Below, piece by piece: positions 5,626 to 9,198 of a stretch of 9,198 bases of DNA. The notes under the pieces are model-generated. The model had not been told where the DNA came from. It worked only from the letters and a program-made list of their open reading frames with translations, and ran no database searches. Within the stretch, counting starts at the first letter, position 1. Each line of letters starts with the position of its first letter. This DNA comes from JBQCDV01 sp051960855 (lineage in GTDB: Bacteria; Actinomycetota; Actinomycetes; JAJZTN01), in NCBI GenBank assembly GCA_051960855.1, contig JBQCDV010000087.1, positions 1-9,198 of the forward strand, written 5' to 3'. The position numbers were made by a program, and so were the translations under genes.

Positions 5626-6168
5626 GTGCCCGATCCCGATGGTGTCTCCACTCCGGTCCGCATCGTCACCAGCAAGTGGGGCAACCGGCCGCACTACGAG
5701 TTCGACACCGTCCTCCTCGGCCGCGACGAGCACGGCTCGTGGCTGGGGCTCCCCCGCGGCACTCGCGTCACCCGCCCCGGGGTCGATTTCCGAACGACGC
5801 ACCTGTGGGTTGCCCTCGTCCCGGACGGCGCGCCGTATCTGGCGTCGTTCTACGAGCGCGGTGCGACGACGGCGGTCTACGTGGACATGACCACGCCGCC
5901 GCAGTGGGTCGAGTCGGGCGGCGGGCGGAGCGTCCGCATGGTCGACCTCGACCTCGATGTGGTGCGCGAGCAGTCGGGGCGGGTGTTCATCGACGACGAG
6001 GACGAGTTCGCCGACCACCAGGTGCGCTTCGGCTACCCGCAGGAGGTCATCGAGATGGCGCGGCACTGCGCGGACGAGGTCTACGCCGCCGTACTGGCCG
6101 AGCGGGCGCCGTTCAGTCACGCCACTGGGTTGGCCTGGGTCGAACGCCTCGCAGCTCTCAGCGTCTGA
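5626..6168 (+). CDS. DUF402-family protein (possible nucleotide phosphatase)
   Basis: A 180-residue soluble protein with the DUF402 beta-barrel signature: an N-terminal strand region (VRIVTSKWGNRPHYEFDTVL), an aromatic-rich middle ending AVYVDMTTPP (about 83-92), VDLDLDVV (about 106-113), then FIDDEDEFADHQ with GYPQE (about 121-140) and a C-terminal helix. In characterised members (the fosfomycin-pathway hydrolase FomD and nucleoside di/triphosphatases) the clustered Asp residues bind divalent metal for phosphoester hydrolysis. Those positions look filled here, so an active metal-dependent phosphatase is plausible but its substrate is unknown. The GTG at 5626 fits a leaderless start. The gene runs against the proteasome genes: 56 nt from divergent pup and 122 nt from the end of dop. 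Its stop codon lies within a short tandem repeat. A functional link to pupylation is not established. Confidence 0.87.
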   Translation: MPDPDGVSTPVRIVTSKWGNRPHYEFDTVLLGRDEHGSWLGLPRGTRVTRPGVDFRTTHLWVALVPDGAPYLASFYERGATTAVYVDMTTPPQWVESGGGRSVRMVDLDLDVVREQSGRVFIDDEDEFADHQVRFGYPQEVIEMARHCADEVYAAVLAERAPFSHATGLAWVERLAALSV

Positions 6169-6204
6169 CTGTTCGGTCTGACTGGTTCGGTCTGACTGGT
6201 TCGG
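6164..6204. repeat. 14-bp tandem repeat at the DUF402 stop codon
   Basis: TCTGACTGGTTCGG is present exactly twice at 6177-6190 and 6191-6204, preceded by a copy missing one G at 6164-6176. The first copy contains the TGA stop of the DUF402 gene. The units are direct repeats with no evident hairpin. Confidence 0.85.
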
Positions 6205-6290
6205 TCGTTTCCGCACACCGGGCACCGCGATAGCTGTGGGGACTCCTGCGGCCTCCCGACGCGCGATGGCGCCGGTCGGATCGGGCGGGC
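6205..6290. other. Convergent spacer between DUF402 gene and dop
   Basis: A gene-free stretch between two converging genes. After the tandem repeat I see one weak hairpin (6256-6279) and no T-run. No RNA gene or small ORF with a plausible start is supported. Confidence 0.5.
6256..6279. terminator. Weak stem-loop, possible shared terminator
   Basis: CCGAC (6256-6260) pairs with GTCGG (6275-6279), and GCGC (6261-6264) with GCGC (6269-6272), around a GATG loop with a 2-nt bulge. It lies between the two converging stops, where a bidirectional terminator is expected, but no U-tract follows on either strand. It may be a GC-rich coincidence. Confidence 0.3.
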
Positions 6291-7811
6291 TCAGCCGCCG
6301 GTGATGGCCCTGACCAGGTCGGCGGCCGTCGGGCAGCTGTCGAGCAGCGCGCCCACGTGCTCCTTGGTCCCACGCAGCGGCTCGAGGGTCGGGACCCGCT
6401 GCAGGGACTCGCGGCCCGGGACGTCGAAGATGACCGAGTCCCACGACGCAGCCGCCACCGCCTCGCCGTAGCGCGCCAGGCACTGCCCTCGGAAATACGC
6501 GCGGGTGTCGACGGGAGGCTCGTGCACCGCGCGCGCCACGGCTTCGTCGTTCAGGAGTCGCTGCATCCGGCCCCGCTCGACCAGCCGGTGATAGAGACCC
6601 TTGTCCGGACGGACGTCCGACCACTGCAAGTCGATCGCCTCGAGCCGGTGAGAGTCCCACTCCAAACCGTCACGGCGACGATAACCCTCGAGCAACGCGA
6701 GCTTGGCGACCCAGTCGAGCTCTGTCGACAGGGACATGACGTCCGTCTCCAGCCGGGTCAGCACGGACTCCCAGCGCTGCAGCACGTCCGCCGTCTGCTC
6801 GTCGATGTCGCTGCCGTAGCGGTCCTGCACGTACTTGCGCGCCTGCTCGAGGTACTCCATCTGCAGTTGCACCGCTGTGAGCGTGCGCCCCGACTTCAGC
6901 CGCAGCAGGTGGGTGAGCGACGTGTCGTGCGACACCGCGTGCAGCGTCTTGACGGGGGCCTCGACCGACCAGTCCGAGGTGAGCCAGCCGTCCTCGATCA
7001 TCGCGAGCACCAGTGAGGTGGTGCCGACCTTGAGGTAGGTGGAGATCTCCGAGAGGTTGGCGTCGCCGATGATGACGTGCAGCCGCCGGTACTTCTCAGC
7101 GCTCGCGTGCGGCTCGTCACGGGTGTTGATGATGGGCCGCTTCAGAGTCGTCTCGAGACCGACCTCGACCTCGAAGAAGTCGGCGCGCTGGCTGATCTGG
7201 AAGCCGCTGCCGGTGCCCTCCTGCCCCAGCCCGACCCGGCCCGCACCGGCGACGACCTGCCGCGTGACGAAGAACGGCGTCAGGTGCCGCACGATGTCGG
7301 CGAAGGGGGTCTCTCGGCGCATGAGGTAGTTCTCGTGCGTGCCGTAGGAGGCGCCCTTGTTGTCGGTGTTGTTCTTGTAGAGCGTGATCGGCTGGGTGCC
7401 CGGGATCTCGGCGGCATGACGAGCCGCCTCCGCCATGACGAGCTCGCCGGCCTTGTCCCAGAGCACCGCATCCAGTGGACTGGTGACCTCCGGCGACGAG
7501 TACTCGGGATGCGCATGGTCGACGTAGAGCCGGCCCCCGTTGGTGAGGATCGTGTTGGCCAGCCCCAGGTCCTCGTCGGTGAGCTGGCTCGGGTCGGCCA
7601 CTCCGCGCGCCAGGTCGAAGCCCCGCGCGTCACGCAGCGGGCTCTCCTCCTCGAAGTCCCACCGGGCACGACGGCGCGAGGAGCCGGTCGCGAGGGCAGC
7701 GGTGTAGGCGTTGACGACCTGGGAGGAGATCAGCATCGCGTTGGCGTGCGGGTTGCCCGGCACGGAGATGCCGTACTCCGTCTCGATCCCCATCACGCGG
7801 TGGACGCTCAT
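6291..7811 (-). CDS. dop: Pup deamidase/depupylase Dop
   Basis: Dop converts the C-terminal Gln of Pup to Glu and also cuts Pup from tagged proteins, using a glutamine-synthetase-like fold with bound nucleotide. It is the paralogue of PafA. The 506-residue product begins MSVHRVMGIETEYGISVPGN, with Glu10 and Glu12 as expected metal ligands. The flexible insert that distinguishes Dop from PafA is visible at about 42-75 (RARWDFEEESPLRDARGFDL). LYVDHAHPEYSSPE carries the conserved Asp98, and YKNNTDNKGASYGTHENYL, QISQRADFFEVEVGLETT and RPIINTRDEPHASAEKYRRL follow. The C-terminus LEPLRGTKEHV then DLVRAITGG is family-typical. The ATG at 7811 has no Shine-Dalgarno but has TAGTCT 7 nt upstream, suggesting a leaderless message. 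The frame stays open upstream to 8429 but that part is antisense to the DUF3054 gene and not homologous. It is flanked on both sides by plus-strand genes, so it is probably transcribed alone. Confidence 0.97.
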   Translation of the reverse strand: MSVHRVMGIETEYGISVPGNPHANAMLISSQVVNAYTAALATGSSRRRARWDFEEESPLRDARGFDLARGVADPSQLTDEDLGLANTILTNGGRLYVDHAHPEYSSPEVTSPLDAVLWDKAGELVMAEAARHAAEIPGTQPITLYKNNTDNKGASYGTHENYLMRRETPFADIVRHLTPFFVTRQVVAGAGRVGLGQEGTGSGFQISQRADFFEVEVGLETTLKRPIINTRDEPHASAEKYRRLHVIIGDANLSEISTYLKVGTTSLVLAMIEDGWLTSDWSVEAPVKTLHAVSHDTSLTHLLRLKSGRTLTAVQLQMEYLEQARKYVQDRYGSDIDEQTADVLQRWESVLTRLETDVMSLSTELDWVAKLALLEGYRRRDGLEWDSHRLEAIDLQWSDVRPDKGLYHRLVERGRMQRLLNDEAVARAVHEPPVDTRAYFRGQCLARYGEAVAAASWDSVIFDVPGRESLQRVPTLEPLRGTKEHVGALLDSCPTAADLVRAITGG

Positions 7812-7818
7812 GGCGTCG

Positions 7819-7824
7819 AGACTA
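7819..7824 (-). promoter_or_regulatory. Probable leaderless -10 element of dop
   Basis: On the minus strand TAGTCT (TAnnnT) ends 7 nt before the dop ATG, and no Shine-Dalgarno sequence lies between. The expected transcription start is at the initiation codon. No clear -35 box was seen. Confidence 0.45.
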
Positions 7825-7865
7825 CGTCGGTCGGGGGCGAGCCGCGCCGACAGGCCGCACCTGCC

Positions 7866-7871
7866 TATCCT
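7866..7871 (+). promoter_or_regulatory. Probable leaderless -10 element of the DUF3054 gene
   Basis: TATCCT ends 6 nt before the GTG at 7878, with no ribosome binding site. Together with TAGTCT on the other strand it gives a compact, back-to-back promoter pair in 66 nt. Confidence 0.45.
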
Positions 7872-7877
7872 GCGCCG

Positions 7878-8243
7878 GTGCGTGCAGGAATCGCCCTCGT
7901 CATCGACGCCGCTCTCGTGCTGCTCTTCGCTGCCCTCGGTCGTTCGGCGCACCACGAGGCGGAGGGTTTCCTCGGCGTCCTCGCAACGGCGTGGCCGTTC
8001 CTCGTCGGCGTCGGGCTCGCCTGGCTCGGCACCTGGGCATGGCGCGGCAGGCGGCCCACGTCGCTCGCCGTCGGCATTCCCGCGTGGCTGTCCGCCGTGG
8101 TCGTGGGCATGCTGCTGCGCCGCAGCGTCGGAGAGGGAACGGCGCTGTCCTTCGTCCTCGTGGCGACGGTGGTGCTGGGTCTCTTCCTGGTCGGCTGGCG
8201 CGTGCTCTGGCTGCTCGCCGCACGCGCCAGTCGGCGCAGGTGA
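7878..8243 (+). CDS. DUF3054 family four-helix membrane protein
   Basis: A 121-residue integral membrane protein with four hydrophobic segments at about 3-22, 31-52, 62-80 and 88-113. The first ends in FAALGRSAH, the GRxxH-type motif characteristic of DUF3054 proteins, and WPFLVGVGLAWL in helix 2 also fits the family. An Arg-rich loop (about 56-59) follows helix 2 and the C-terminus ends in four arginines after ARAS, suggesting both ends of this part face the cytoplasm. No enzymatic motif is seen and the family function is unknown to me. The start is the GTG at 7878, chosen by the TATCCT box 6 nt upstream and by the hydrophobic helix beginning right after it; the much longer open frame upstream (from 7077) is antisense to dop. 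It is divergent from dop by 66 nt and converges on the arc stop with 7 nt between the stop codons. Confidence 0.86.
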   Translation: MRAGIALVIDAALVLLFAALGRSAHHEAEGFLGVLATAWPFLVGVGLAWLGTWAWRGRRPTSLAVGIPAWLSAVVVGMLLRRSVGEGTALSFVLVATVVLGLFLVGWRVLWLLAARASRRR

Positions 8244-8250
8244 CAACTTC

Positions 8251-9198
8251 CTACAGGTACTGCCCGGTGTTGGCGACGGTGTCGATCGACCGGCCTGCCT
8301 CGGTGCCCTGTTTGCCCTGGATGAGCGTGCGGATGTAGACGATCCGCTCGCCCTTCTTGCCCGAGATCCGCGCCCAGTCGTCGGGGTTCGTCGTGTTGGG
8401 CAGGTCCTCGTTCTCCTTGAACTCGTCAACGCAGGCCGCGAGCAGGTGACTGACTCGCAGCCCCTTCTGCCCGTTGTCGAGGAAGTCCTTGATCGCCATC
8501 TTCTTGGCGCGGTCGACGATGTTCTGGATCATCGCGCCGGAGTTGAAGTCCTTGAAGTAGAGGACCTCCTTGTCCCCGTTGGCGTAGGTGACCTCGAGGA
8601 AACGGTTCTCCTCGATCTCGGAGTACATCCGCTCCACCGTCCGCTGGATCATCCCGGCGACGGTCTCCTCCCGCGAGCCGCCGTGCTCGGCGAGGTCCTC
8701 GGCGTGCAGTGGCAGCTGCGGGGTCAGGTACTTCGAGAAGATGTCGCGAGCCGACTCCGCGTCCGGCCGCTCGATCTTGATCTTCACGTCCAGCCGGCCG
8801 GGCCGCAGGATCGCGGGGTCGATCATGTCCTCGCGGTTGGAGGCGCCGATGACGATGACGTTCTCGAGCCCCTCCACGCCGTCGATCTCGCTGAGCAGCT
8901 GGGGCACGATCGTGTTCTCGACATCGGAACTCACGCCAGAGCCGCGGGTGCGGAACAGCGAGTCCATCTCGTCGAAGAAGACGATGACAGGGGTGCCCTC
9001 GCTGGCCTTCTCCCGGGCCCGCTGGAAGATCAGGCGGATGTGCCGCTCGGTCTCCCCGACGTACTTGTTGAGCAGCTCGGGGCCCTTGATGTTCAGGAAG
9101 TAGGACTTGCCCTGCGGCTTGCCGGTGACCTCGGCGACCTTCTTGGCCAGCGAGTTGGCGACCGCCTTGGCGATGAGGGTCTTGCCGCAGCCGGGCGG
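8251..9198 (-). CDS. arc: Proteasome-associated AAA+ ATPase ARC/Mpa, C-terminal part
   Basis: ARC (Mpa in mycobacteria) is a hexameric AAA+ unfoldase that recognises Pup and feeds pupylated proteins into the 20S core. The 315 visible residues start inside the Walker A loop (PPGCGKT at the window edge); the N-terminal coiled coil, OB domains and first part of the AAA domain lie beyond it. Visible are Walker B VIVFFDEMD (about 71-79), the sensor-1 region VIGASN, the arginine-finger region ILRPGRLD, and the C-terminal helical domain with DFNSGAMIQNIVDRAKKMA. The protein ends ANTGQYL; the penultimate Tyr tail inserts into pockets of PrcA to open the gate in this family. The Met at 8967 is internal, inside Walker B, and is not the start. 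Its stop is 7 nt from the stop of the convergent DUF3054 gene. Transcriptional coupling to dop is therefore unlikely. Confidence 0.96.
   Translation of the reverse strand, partial: PPGCGKTLIAKAVANSLAKKVAEVTGKPQGKSYFLNIKGPELLNKYVGETERHIRLIFQRAREKASEGTPVIVFFDEMDSLFRTRGSGVSSDVENTIVPQLLSEIDGVEGLENVIVIGASNREDMIDPAILRPGRLDVKIKIERPDAESARDIFSKYLTPQLPLHAEDLAEHGGSREETVAGMIQRTVERMYSEIEENRFLEVTYANGDKEVLYFKDFNSGAMIQNIVDRAKKMAIKDFLDNGQKGLRVSHLLAACVDEFKENEDLPNTTNPDDWARISGKKGERIVYIRTLIQGKQGTEAGRSIDTVANTGQYL

Noticed and set aside
5367..5684. N-terminal extension of prcB through pup
   Set aside because: The pup frame is the real coding frame there; the GTGA overlap and upstream AAGGG set the prcB start at 5366.
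170..7811. PafA and Dop as a possible recent gene duplication
   Set aside because: They share family motifs but are the two ancient, distinct paralogues present throughout Pup-containing bacteria; the Dop-specific insert is clear.
7077..7877. Long plus-strand extension upstream of the DUF3054 gene
   Set aside because: It is antisense to dop; only the part after the GTG at 7878 has family similarity and membrane helices.
7812..8429. N-terminal extension of dop to a start near 8429
   Set aside because: It runs antisense to the DUF3054 gene and into arc, and Dop homologues start with the MSVHRVMGIETEYG region.
1..9198. tRNA, rRNA, CRISPR arrays, insertion sequences, phage attachment sites
   Set aside because: No matching sequences were seen; the only repeats are the two short tandem arrays, the inverted repeats near the left end and the low-complexity coding inserts.

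Overview
This is a GC-rich actinobacterial segment carrying almost the whole Pup-proteasome system. The assignment to Actinobacteria rests on the gene content (ARC/Mpa ATPase, Dop, Pup, PrcB, PrcA and PafA), the frequent GTG starts, and start sites that look leaderless. Genus cannot be read from the sequence. The Dop and PafA sequences resemble those I know from Streptomyces and Mycobacterium.

Reading from the right (minus strand unless stated): a 3'-complete fragment of the ARC/Mpa AAA+ unfoldase (8251-9198+); a small four-helix DUF3054 membrane protein on the plus strand (7878-8243), divergent from dop and convergent with arc; dop (6291-7811); a DUF402-family protein on the plus strand (5626-6168), convergent with dop and divergent from pup; then a co-directional run pup, prcB, prcA, a membrane-anchored PQQ-propeller-like protein with two Pro/Ser/Thr-rich inserts, a ChaB plus Rho-N-like protein, pafA, and the first 38 codons of a probable SigE-family sigma factor running off the left edge.

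How the parts work together (family knowledge): Pup is made ending in Gln (GGQ). Dop deamidates it to Glu, and PafA ligates it to lysines of target proteins. ARC/Mpa recognises the Pup tag and threads targets into the PrcA/PrcB 20S core through its C-terminal QYL tail. Dop also removes Pup for recycling. The ARC tail, Pup C-terminus, PrcB Thr1/Asp17/Lys33 triad and PafA/Dop active-site motifs are all visible, so the visible parts look functional.

Less ordinary parts: a 104-nt prcB-prcA spacer made of 17-bp tandem repeats whose last partial copy supplies the prcA ribosome binding site; a 14-bp tandem repeat that contains the DUF402 stop codon; plus-strand genes inserted on both sides of dop; three poorly characterised genes interleaved with the core genes; and -10-like hexamers 6-7 nt before several start codons. 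No RNA genes, CRISPR arrays, mobile elements or pseudogenes were seen, and no gene-free stretch exceeds about 125 bases. The window is best described as a known system with unstudied accessory genes and local regulatory DNA; I do not see a wholly new system.
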